64,000 nt of DNA, taken from Solibacillus palustris (lineage in GTDB: Bacteria > Bacillota > Bacilli > Bacillales_A > Planococcaceae). Shown here piece after piece: positions 53,852 through 61,787 of the stretch. Position 1 is the stretch's first letter, and every line of letters starts with the position of its first letter. The stretch covers positions 248,001 to 312,000 of the forward strand of contig NZ_JAKZFC010000001.1 in NCBI RefSeq assembly GCF_022549215.1, written 5' to 3'. The notes beneath the pieces were generated by a model that did no database searches, was not told the origin of the DNA, and worked only from the letters and a program-made list of their open reading frames with translations. Position numbers and translations under genes: made by a program.

Positions 53852-53880
53852 TTGACTGAATGCTCATTCATAATTACAAT
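53852..53880 (+). promoter_or_regulatory. fadF promoter with FadR-like operator
   Basis: TTGACT (53852-53857), 17-bp spacer, TACAAT (53875-53880). TGACTGAATGCTCATTCA at 53853-53870 lies between -35 and -10 and agrees at 16 of 18 positions with the FadR (YsiA) box TGAATGAATANTCATTCA as I remember it from B. subtilis. Binding would block RNA polymerase; long-chain acyl-CoA would release it. Confidence 0.75.
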
Positions 53881-53968
53881 AGATTTATAGATTAATATGG
53901 AAAAATAGCTTATTAGTTGGGGGAAAGTAACTAATCAGTTTAGCATTCAGGTTTCTAGGGGGAAAAGT

Positions 53969-56281
53969 ATGAATACATTTTTAATTATTAACTGGATTGC
54001 ATTCATCGTTGTGTTGGCATATGCGCTTGGTTTATTCGCATATTTGTTAAAAACACGATACGCCTATGTTCAATTAGGTCGTAGAGAAGAATTCAATATT
54101 AAAATGTCGCAGCGTATTAATGACATCGTCGAAAAAGTATTTGGTCAATCGAAATTATTGAAAGATAAAAAGATGGGTCTTGTACACGTACTATTTTTCT
54201 ATGGATTCCTAATGGTACAGCTTGGTGCGATTGATTTAATTTGGAAGGGGTTAGCGCCAGGTTCACACATTCCATTAGGCGGCTTATATCCTATGTTTAC
54301 ATTTACGCAGGAAATTGTTGTTTTAACAATTTTAATTGCGGTAGCTGTCGCATTTTACCGTCGTTATTTAGAAAAATTAGTTCGTTTGAAACAAGGGTTT
54401 AAAAACGGTTTAGTATATTTATTCTTATCGGTGTTAATGTTTGCGACATTGTTCGGGAATGGCTTTTATTTAATTTGGCAAGACCATGGCTTATCAGGTT
54501 CTGAGCCAGTTGCTTCGGCCATAGCATGGGTATTCCAGTGGATGAGTCCAACAATTGCAGCAGTAGGTTTCTTCATCATGTGGTGGGCGCACTTACTAGC
54601 ATTACTGTCATTCCTTGTATACCTTCCACAAGGCAAGCACTTCCACTTAATTACGTCGATTTTAAATGTTTACTTCAACCGTCAAGATAGAATCGGAACA
54701 TTACGCCCGATTGACTTCGCGGCATTAGAGGAAGCAGAAGATGAAGAAAGTATGCCACCACTTGGCGTAGGGAAAGTTCAAGATTTCACGCAAAAGCAAA
54801 TGTTGGATTTATATTCTTGCGTAGAATGTGGTCGTTGTACAAATATGTGTCCAGCTACAGGGACAGGGAAAATGCTGTCACCAATGGACTTAATCGTTAA
54901 ATTACGCGATCATTTAACATTCACTGGTGCGGTGGAAACAAAGCAAAAGCCTTGGGTACCGTTCCAATTCTTTAACAACACACAGGGGAATCAGTTAGCA
55001 ATGGCTGCTGGAGCTGAAGGTGCGGTTATTGAAAACATCTATAGCCCATCATTAATTGGTGATGTGATTACAGAAGAAGAAATTTGGGCTTGTACAACAT
55101 GCCGTAACTGTGAAGATCAATGTCCAGTAATGAATGAGCATGTCGATAAAATTATCGATTTACGTCGTTATTTAACGATGACAGAAGGGAAAGTAAACCC
55201 AGATGCACAGCGCGCAATGACAAATATCGAGCGTCAAGGCAATCCTTGGGGTTTAAACCGTAAAGAAAAAGAAAATTGGCGTGAGCTTGATGAAACCGTT
55301 ACTATTCCTACAGTAAAAGAACTAAAAAAGTCAGGCGAAGAAATGGAATATTTATTCTGGGTTGGTTCAATGGGTTCATTCGACAACCGTTCACAAAAAA
55401 TTGCGTTGGCATTTGCACGTTTAATGAACCAAGCAGGTGTGAAGTTTGCGATTTTAGGTAACAAGGAAAAGAACTCGGGAGATACACCACGCCGCTTAGG
55501 GAATGAATTCTTATTCCAAGAAATTGCTGGGGAAAATATTGCAGAGTTCGAGAAAAATAATGTCACAAAAATCGTAACAATTGATCCGCATGCATACAAT
55601 ATTTTTAAAAATGAATACCAGGATTTCGGCTGGAAAGGTGAAGTCCTGCACCATACGGAATTACTATACGATTTAGTGCAAGCTGGTCGTTTAACAATGA
55701 ATCACCGTGTTGACGAAACAATTGTGTTCCATGATTCATGTTACTTAGGTCGTTACAACGATGTTTATGATCCGCCTCGTGAAATTTTAAAAGGTATTCC
55801 AGGTGTGAAGCTTGTTGAAATGGCACGTAACCGTGAAGAAGGAATGTGCTGTGGCGCAGGTGGTGGTTTAATGTGGATGGAAGAACATGTGGGTAACCGT
55901 ATTAATGTTGCACGTACTGAGCAAGCAATCGCGACACAAGCTTCGGTTATTTCTTCAGGCTGTCCGTACTGCTTAACGATGCTTTCAGATGGTACGAAGG
56001 CGAAGGAAGTAGAGGATACAGTAGGCACGTACGATATTGCAGAGCTATTAGAGCGCGCGGTATTCGGTACACCACAAGCAGCACCAGTGGATAAAGTTGA
56101 AGAAGTAGAAGTTGCATCGACTATAGAAACGGTAGAACAACCAGAAGTGTCTATTAAGGAAACTGCAACAGATCAACTAAGTGAGTTGGAAGTGGTTTCA
56201 GAAGAAGTAGCTACTGTAGAAGAATGCCAACAAGCTGGTGAAACAGAAAACGTATCGTTAAACGAAGAAAATAAGAATTAG
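53969..56281 (+). CDS. fadF: FadF, membrane iron-sulfur ETF:menaquinone oxidoreductase
   Basis: 770 residues. Five or six N-terminal helices (residues 1-240), two 4Fe-4S motifs (CVECGRCTNMCP near 284 and CTTCRNCEDQCP near 374), and two CCG-type domains (DSCYLGRYN near 589, GMCCGAGGGLMW near 625). It is thought to pass electrons from acyl-CoA dehydrogenases via EtfAB to menaquinone. The last 70 or so residues are an acidic, low-complexity tail (VEEVEVASTIETVEQPEV), beyond the usual end of the ~700-residue family. Neighbours are beta-oxidation genes; etfAB are not in the window. Confidence 0.9.
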   Translation: MNTFLIINWIAFIVVLAYALGLFAYLLKTRYAYVQLGRREEFNIKMSQRINDIVEKVFGQSKLLKDKKMGLVHVLFFYGFLMVQLGAIDLIWKGLAPGSHIPLGGLYPMFTFTQEIVVLTILIAVAVAFYRRYLEKLVRLKQGFKNGLVYLFLSVLMFATLFGNGFYLIWQDHGLSGSEPVASAIAWVFQWMSPTIAAVGFFIMWWAHLLALLSFLVYLPQGKHFHLITSILNVYFNRQDRIGTLRPIDFAALEEAEDEESMPPLGVGKVQDFTQKQMLDLYSCVECGRCTNMCPATGTGKMLSPMDLIVKLRDHLTFTGAVETKQKPWVPFQFFNNTQGNQLAMAAGAEGAVIENIYSPSLIGDVITEEEIWACTTCRNCEDQCPVMNEHVDKIIDLRRYLTMTEGKVNPDAQRAMTNIERQGNPWGLNRKEKENWRELDETVTIPTVKELKKSGEEMEYLFWVGSMGSFDNRSQKIALAFARLMNQAGVKFAILGNKEKNSGDTPRRLGNEFLFQEIAGENIAEFEKNNVTKIVTIDPHAYNIFKNEYQDFGWKGEVLHHTELLYDLVQAGRLTMNHRVDETIVFHDSCYLGRYNDVYDPPREILKGIPGVKLVEMARNREEGMCCGAGGGLMWMEEHVGNRINVARTEQAIATQASVISSGCPYCLTMLSDGTKAKEVEDTVGTYDIAELLERAVFGTPQAAPVDKVEEVEVASTIETVEQPEVSIKETATDQLSELEVVSEEVATVEECQQAGETENVSLNEENKN

Positions 56282-56363
56282 TGAGCACAAATTATTAATT
56301 TCAGTATATTCTAATAATATTGTTGCGAAATAATTAAGGATTTAATACAATGAAATTAATTAA

Positions 56364-56398
56364 AAAATGAGAGTCCTTGTTACTCTCATTTTTTTTAA
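56364..56398 (+). terminator. Terminator of fadF
   Basis: AAAATGAGAGT/ACTCTCATTTT with T8. Confidence 0.88.
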
Positions 56399-56405
56399 AA
56401 CATCA

Positions 56406-56426
56406 AATTGAGCGAGCGTTCAGTCG
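56406..56426. promoter_or_regulatory. Candidate TetR-family operator before the thiolase gene
   Basis: TTGAGCGAGCGTTCAGTCGG: an imperfect palindrome (TGA-N8-TCA) of the GC-rich kind bound by TetR regulators of acyl-CoA degradation, just after the fadF terminator and about 65 bp upstream of the thiolase ribosome site. It is related to, but clearly different from, the FadR-like box at fadF, so another regulator, such as the TetR protein of this cluster, may bind it. Confidence 0.45.
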
Positions 56427-56489
56427 GATGTCAAACAAAGGGGATTTTCATAAAAATAGTTCGATTATTCAAACAAAGGGGTGTGTGGA

Positions 56490-57680
56490 TTGTCGAGAAC
56501 AGTCATTTTAGATGGGGCAAGAACGCCATTTGGTAAATTTGGTGGTGCATTAAGCACATTAACTGCAAGTGATTTAGGTGGTATTGCCATAAAAGCCGCT
56601 TTATCAAAGGCAAATGTAGCGGCTGAAGAGGTTGGAGAAGTAATTATCGGAAACGTTTTACAAGCGGGACAAGGGCAAATTCCGTCTCGTCAAGCAGCGA
56701 CAAAAGCAGGTATTGCATGGGCTGTGAAAACAGAAACCATTAACAAAGTATGTGCATCAGGCATGCGTAGTGTGACGTTAGCCGATCAGCTCATTCGTTT
56801 AGGGGACGAAGAGACGATTGTAGCAGGGGGCATGGAATCGATGTCAAATGCACCGTACTATATGCCGAAAGGCCGCTTTGGTTTACGCATGGGTGATGCG
56901 AGTTTAGTAGATGGCATGATTTATGATGGCTTGTCTTGTGCATTTCATCCGAATCAAGTGCATATGGGGATTTACGGCAACGAAATTGCTGACAAATTCA
57001 CAATCTCTCGTGATGCCCAAGATGGATGGGCAGTACGTAGTCATAATAAGGCTTTGGAAGCAATTGAAACAGGAAAATTTGCTGAGGAAATTGTGGCAGT
57101 CGAAATTCCGCAGCGTAAAGGAGATCCAATCGTAGTCGCACAAGATGAAGCACCACGAGTAGGCACAACAATGGAAACGCTTGCAAAGTTAAAATCAGCC
57201 TTTAGTCAAGACGGTACGATTACGGCAGGGAATGCACCAGGGGTCAATGACGGAGCATGTGCGTTAGTACTAATGAATGAAGAGAAAGCAAAGCAAGAAA
57301 ATCGTCCAATACTCGCAACGATTTTAGGCCATGCTGAAGTAGGTGTTGCACCAGAGGATTTCCCGCAAACACCAGGGCTAGTTATTAATGAGCTATTACA
57401 GAAAACAGGGAAGTCGCTTGAGGAAATCGATTTAATTGAAATTAACGAGGCCTTTGCGGCAGTAGCACTTGTTAGTAATCAAATTGCAGGGTTAGATGCA
57501 GAAAAAGTCAACGTCAATGGTGGCGCGGTGGCACTTGGTCATCCAATTGGTGCAAGTGGCGCGCGTATTATTTTAACGCTTGCCTATGAGTTAAAGCGTC
57601 GCGGTGGGGGATTAGGGATTGCCGCGATTTGTTCAGGTGGCGGTCAAGGAGATGCGGTATTAATCGAAGTATCAAATTAA
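56490..57680 (+). CDS. Acetyl-CoA C-acetyltransferase (thiolase)
   Basis: 396 residues from a TTG at 56490 that follows AAAGGGGTG; the protein then begins [19 protein letters not shown]. Active cysteine in [11 protein letters not shown] near residue 88, and the C-terminal pair in [11 protein letters not shown] (His) near residue 350 and CSGGGQGDA (Cys) near residue 383. It either cleaves acetoacetyl-CoA or acts as degradative thiolase; the operon favours degradation (compare MmgA). First gene of the thiolase-hbd-acd transcript. Confidence 0.92.
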   Translation: MSRTVILDGARTPFGKFGGALSTLTASDLGGIAIKAALSKANVAAEEVGEVIIGNVLQAGQGQIPSRQAATKAGIAWAVKTETINKVCASGMRSVTLADQLIRLGDEETIVAGGMESMSNAPYYMPKGRFGLRMGDASLVDGMIYDGLSCAFHPNQVHMGIYGNEIADKFTISRDAQDGWAVRSHNKALEAIETGKFAEEIVAVEIPQRKGDPIVVAQDEAPRVGTTMETLAKLKSAFSQDGTITAGNAPGVNDGACALVLMNEEKAKQENRPILATILGHAEVGVAPEDFPQTPGLVINELLQKTGKSLEEIDLIEINEAFAAVALVSNQIAGLDAEKVNVNGGAVALGHPIGASGARIILTLAYELKRRGGGLGIAAICSGGGQGDAVLIEVSN

Positions 57681-57692
57681 GGGGATGTAGAA

Positions 57693-58547
57693 ATGAACAT
57701 TGAAAAAGTAATGGTTATTGGCGCGGGCCAAATGGGTTCAGGGATTGCTCAAGTTTGTGCTCAGGCTGGTTTTACAGTCATTTTAAACGATGTGAAAGAC
57801 GAATTTTTTGAGCGTGGTTTAGCGACAATTACGAAAAATTTGGCGCGTGATGTGGAAAAAGGGCGAAAATCAGAAGACGAAAAAGCGCAAATACTCGCAC
57901 GCATTACAAAATCAACATCAATTGATGATGCAAGGGATGCGGATATTGTCATCGAAGCAGCCGTTGAAAATATGGAAATTAAACAATCGATTTTCAAGCA
58001 GCTAGATGCCATTGCGCCAGCACATACGATATTAGCGACGAATACATCAAGTTTACCAATTACGGAAATTGCAGCGGTGACAAGTCGTCCTGAAAAAGTA
58101 ATCGGTATGCACTTTATGAACCCGGTTCCAGTGATGAAGCTTGTTGAAGTTATTCGTGGTTTAGCAACAGCGGATGAAGTTTATGAAGCTGTTGCAGAGA
58201 TGACGAAGCATTTAGGGAAAACAGGTGTTGAAGTAAATGATTTCCCAGGCTTTATTTCGAATCGAATTTTATTACCGATGATTAATGAAGCAATTTATGC
58301 GCTTTATGAAGGGGTTGCGACGAAGGAAGCAATTGATGATGTCATGAAAATGGGCATGAATCATCCGATGGGCCCATTAACATTAGCTGACTTTATTGGT
58401 TTAGATACATGTCTATCCATCATGGAAATTTTACATGAAGGGCTTGGCGATAGTAAATACCGCCCTTGTCCACTTCTACGTAAATATGTGGCGGCTGGCT
58501 GGTTAGGTAAAAAATCTGGTCGTGGCTTCTACGTGTACGAAAGCTGA
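57693..58547 (+). CDS. hbd: 3-hydroxybutyryl-CoA dehydrogenase
   Basis: 284 residues, NAD-binding [11 protein letters not shown] at residues 9-19, catalytic His in [15 protein letters not shown] near residue 140, and the C-terminal helical domain with [16 protein letters not shown] near 220. Oxidises (S)-3-hydroxyacyl-CoA; compare MmgB. RBS GGGGATG. Lies 12 bp after the thiolase. Confidence 0.94.
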   Translation: MNIEKVMVIGAGQMGSGIAQVCAQAGFTVILNDVKDEFFERGLATITKNLARDVEKGRKSEDEKAQILARITKSTSIDDARDADIVIEAAVENMEIKQSIFKQLDAIAPAHTILATNTSSLPITEIAAVTSRPEKVIGMHFMNPVPVMKLVEVIRGLATADEVYEAVAEMTKHLGKTGVEVNDFPGFISNRILLPMINEAIYALYEGVATKEAIDDVMKMGMNHPMGPLTLADFIGLDTCLSIMEILHEGLGDSKYRPCPLLRKYVAAGWLGKKSGRGFYVYES

Positions 58548-58558
58548 GGTGCACATGC

Positions 58559-59695
58559 ATGAACTTACAATTTACAGATGAACAGTTGATGATGCGTAAT
58601 ATGGTCCGTGATTTTGCACAAACAGAAATTGCACCGTTTGTTGAACAAATGGAGGCGGGCGAGTTTCCGCGCCATTTGCTAAAAAAAATGGGCGAGCTTG
58701 GCTTAATGGGGATTACAGCACCTACAGAATACGGCGGGGCAGAAATGGATTTTACGTCGTATATCATTGCGATTAATGAGTTATCGAAGGTTAGTGCAGT
58801 AATGGGCGTCATTTTATCAGTACATACATCAGTTGGAACAAACCCAATTTTGTATTTCGGAAATGATATACAAAAGCAAAAATACGTCCCAAAGCTTGCA
58901 AGTGGTGAATTTATTGGTGCATTTTGCTTAACCGAGCCAGGAGCGGGTAGTGATGCAGGTTCTTTAAAGACACGTGCTGTCCGTGACGGCGATGACTATG
59001 TATTAGATGGCTCGAAGGTGTTTATTACAAATGGTGGTGAGGCAGACGTTTACATAGTGTTTGCTTCAACGAATTCTGAAGCAGGGACACGTGGAATTTC
59101 AGCATTTATTGTAGAAAAAGGAACACCAGGATTTATTATCGGAAAAGACGAGAAAAAGATGGGGCTTCACGGTTCTAGAACAGTGCAATTAACATTTGAA
59201 AATATGCGTATTCCAGTTGGAAATCTACTTGGTAATGAAGGGGAAGGTTTTAAAATTGCGATGGCGAATTTAGATGCTGGTCGCATTGGGATTGCCGCAC
59301 AAAGCTTAGGTATAGCAGAAGCAGCGCTTGAAGCGGCAACAGATTATGCCAAAGAGCGTGTGCAATTTGGTAAGCCAATCGCACAGCAACAGGCAGTCGG
59401 TTTTAAGTTAGCCGATATGGCAACGGCAGTGGAAGCCGCCAAGCTACTCGTTTACCGCGCAGCTCATTTACGCAGTGAAGGATTACCGTGTGGTAAGGAA
59501 GCAGCAATGGCGAAGTTATTTGCCTCACAAGCGGCAATGGACTCAGCAATCGAAGCCGTTCAAATTTTTGGTGGCTATGGCTACACCGAAGATTACCCAG
59601 TAGAGCGCTATTTCCGCGATGCTAAAGTAACGCAAATTTACGAAGGAACAAGCGAAATCCAGCGCATTGTCATTAGTAAGCATTTACTTGGCTAA
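58559..59695 (+). CDS. Acyl-CoA dehydrogenase (first of two)
   Basis: 378 residues, full length. FAD motifs [13 protein letters not shown] near residue 123 and [16 protein letters not shown] near 155; catalytic Glu in [13 protein letters not shown] near residue 365. The short-chain/butyryl or isobutyryl type is likely, given the Hbd and mutase neighbours, but chain length cannot be read from sequence. RBS GAGGTGC. Repeat copy D starts 6 bp after its stop and separates it from the second dehydrogenase. Confidence 0.93.
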   Translation: MNLQFTDEQLMMRNMVRDFAQTEIAPFVEQMEAGEFPRHLLKKMGELGLMGITAPTEYGGAEMDFTSYIIAINELSKVSAVMGVILSVHTSVGTNPILYFGNDIQKQKYVPKLASGEFIGAFCLTEPGAGSDAGSLKTRAVRDGDDYVLDGSKVFITNGGEADVYIVFASTNSEAGTRGISAFIVEKGTPGFIIGKDEKKMGLHGSRTVQLTFENMRIPVGNLLGNEGEGFKIAMANLDAGRIGIAAQSLGIAEAALEAATDYAKERVQFGKPIAQQQAVGFKLADMATAVEAAKLLVYRAAHLRSEGLPCGKEAAMAKLFASQAAMDSAIEAVQIFGGYGYTEDYPVERYFRDAKVTQIYEGTSEIQRIVISKHLLG

Positions 59696-59701
59696 CGCTT
59701 A

Positions 59702-59890
59702 AACTTGATTCAGCTGAAGTCCCCTACTTCTATAAGTGGGAGATGAATGCCAAATATACAATTCGATTCAGTGGGGGTTCAAACCCAGGCTGAATCAAGT
59801 TAAGCCCCGGCGGATGTCACAGATTTTTAAGAGGAGTTTTTCGAGCGAGCTCGAAAAAAATCTGGACGCAATTACGCCGAGGCGTAAATG
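59702..59890 (+). repeat. Structured repeat element, copy D (between the two dehydrogenase genes)
   Basis: The longest 5' module: perfect 13-bp outer stem AACTTGATTCAGC/GCTGAATCAAGTT enclosing a CCCCTACTTC..AAGTGGG hairpin and a second GATTCAG copy with GGGTTCAAACCC. CTGAATC can pair with either GATTCAG, so two folds compete. The module looks like the right end of an IS200/IS605-type element. Core at 59804-59890; its inner stem TTTTTCGAGC/GCTCGAAAAA is a compensated variant of the TTTTTCAAG/CTTGAAAAA of copies A and C. Confidence 0.88.
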
Positions 59891-59920
59891 ATAAATAAAC
59901 AATAAAGGGGTTATGGGGAA

Positions 59921-61057
59921 ATGAACTTTCAATTATCAGAAGAGCATCAACAATTACGCGAAATGATTCGCGACTTTGCAATGAACGAAGTAGCACCAAC
60001 CGCAGAACACCGTGATGAGCACGAGGAATTTGATCGTGGGATTTTCGATAAAATGGCGGAGCTTGGTTTAACAGGGATTCCATGGCCAGAAGAGTACGGC
60101 GGCGCAGGCTTTGACTATTTAGCATACTGTATCGCAGTAGAAGAATTATCACGTGTTTGTGCATCAACTGGAGTAACATTATCTGCGCATACTTCACTAG
60201 CAGGTTGGCCGATTTTCAAATTCGGTAACGAAGAACAAAAGCAAAAATACCTACGTCCAATGGCAGAAGGTAAAAAAATCGGAGCATACGGTTTAACAGA
60301 GGCCGGTTCAGGGTCTGATGCGGGTGGTATGAAAACATACGCAGTAAAAGATGGCGATGATTACGTATTGAATGGCTCAAAAATCTTCATCACAAATGGT
60401 GGCGTTGCAGATATTTACGTTGTATTTGCTGTAACAGATCCGAATTCAAAAAATGGGACTTCGGCATTCATCGTAGAGGCAGATTTCCCTGGCTTCTCTG
60501 TTGGGAAAAAGGAGAAAAAGCTTGGAATCCGTTCATCACCGACGACAGAAATTATTTTTGACAACTGCCGCGTACCAAAAGAAAACCTACTGGGCGAAGA
60601 AGGTCAAGGCTTTGTTATCGCGATGAAAACATTAGACGGTGGCCGTAACGGGATTGCAGCACAAGCAGTTGGGATCGCACAAGGTGCACTAGATGCAGCA
60701 GTGGATTATGCCAAAGAGCGTGTACAATTTGGTAAGCCAATTACTGCAAATCAAGGCGTATCATTTAAATTAGCGGATATGGCAACAGAAATCGAAGCAT
60801 CTCGCTTATTGACGTATCAAGCAGCATGGTTAGAATCAAATGATTTATCATACGGAAAAGCATCAGCAATGGCAAAATTATTAGCTGGGGATACAGCGAT
60901 GAAGGTAACGACAGAAGCTGTACAAGTATTTGGTGGTTACGGCTATACAAAGGACTACCCAGTCGAGCGCTATATGCGTGATGCAAAAATTACGCAAATT
61001 TACGAAGGCACACAAGAGATTCAACGACTTGTAATTTCTCGTATGATTACGAAATAA
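59921..61057 (+). CDS. acdA: Acyl-CoA dehydrogenase (second of two)
   Basis: 378 residues. [14 protein letters not shown] near residue 124, [18 protein letters not shown] near 154, catalytic Glu in [13 protein letters not shown] near 365. A clear paralogue of the preceding protein but distinct throughout; similar to AcdA of Bacillus. A strong RBS (AAAGGGG) follows repeat copy D. It ends 3 bp before the TetR gene. Confidence 0.93.
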   Translation: MNFQLSEEHQQLREMIRDFAMNEVAPTAEHRDEHEEFDRGIFDKMAELGLTGIPWPEEYGGAGFDYLAYCIAVEELSRVCASTGVTLSAHTSLAGWPIFKFGNEEQKQKYLRPMAEGKKIGAYGLTEAGSGSDAGGMKTYAVKDGDDYVLNGSKIFITNGGVADIYVVFAVTDPNSKNGTSAFIVEADFPGFSVGKKEKKLGIRSSPTTEIIFDNCRVPKENLLGEEGQGFVIAMKTLDGGRNGIAAQAVGIAQGALDAAVDYAKERVQFGKPITANQGVSFKLADMATEIEASRLLTYQAAWLESNDLSYGKASAMAKLLAGDTAMKVTTEAVQVFGGYGYTKDYPVERYMRDAKITQIYEGTQEIQRLVISRMITK

Positions 61058-61060
61058 TGT

Positions 61061-61693
61061 ATGACAAACATAGATAAGCTGCATGTAGAATCGTCAATAA
61101 AAGATGGAAACAAAATTATCGAAAGACGCCAACAAATTGTTGATGCCGGTGTAAAGCTCTTTAAAGAAAAAGGCTTTCACCGCGCGACGACACGAGAGCT
61201 CGCAAAAGCAGCAGGATTTAGCATCGGTACGCTGTACGAATATATCCGTACAAAAGAAGATGTGCTGTTTTTAGTATGTGACAATATTTTCAACGAAGTA
61301 ACAAAATGCTTATCGCAATTTCCAGCTGATAATGGCACGATTACAGCATTGGAGGAAGCGATTCGTCAATATTATTTATTGATCGATAAAATGCCTGAAG
61401 AATTTACGATTATGTATCAAGAAACGAAGTCATTGCAAAAAGAGGCAATGCATTACATTTTGGATAAGGAGCTTGAAATGGTCGCTATTTTTGAACGCAT
61501 GTTAAAGGGCTGTGTCGAGGCTGAAAGTTTAACTTTGAGCGACGAAGCAATTTATTTGGCTGCTAATCAAATTGTGATTCAAGGCCAAAGTTGGGCGTTT
61601 CGTAAATGGGCATTGCAAAAGCGTTATACCATTGAACAATATATAAAATTACAAACAACAATGTTTTTACAAGGCATTATGAAGTTTGAATAA
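61061..61693 (+). CDS. TetR/AcrR family regulator
   Basis: 210 residues. An N-terminal extension (about 24 residues), then the helix-turn-helix RQQIVDAGVKLFKEKGFHRA and TTRELAKAAGFSIGTLYEY (about 24-66) and an all-helical ligand domain. Located in the acyl-CoA degradation cluster, it likely responds to an acyl-CoA and regulates these genes. There is no ribosome site before the ATG; translation is probably coupled to the dehydrogenase gene 3 bp upstream. Not the ysiA-type FadR itself on synteny grounds. Confidence 0.85.
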   Translation: MTNIDKLHVESSIKDGNKIIERRQQIVDAGVKLFKEKGFHRATTRELAKAAGFSIGTLYEYIRTKEDVLFLVCDNIFNEVTKCLSQFPADNGTITALEEAIRQYYLLIDKMPEEFTIMYQETKSLQKEAMHYILDKELEMVAIFERMLKGCVEAESLTLSDEAIYLAANQIVIQGQSWAFRKWALQKRYTIEQYIKLQTTMFLQGIMKFE

Positions 61694-61787
61694 TACCAAG
61701 AAATCTGCCATGTAGAGCGCTAGTAATGAATACGTGCTTTATATGGTGGGTTTTTATTATTTTGATATAACAAAGGGGTAGAGAGAC

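Noticed and set aside
56398-56489. Second copy of the conserved repeat core before the thiolase gene
   Set aside because: GGATGTCA occurs by chance at 56428; no other part of the core is present.
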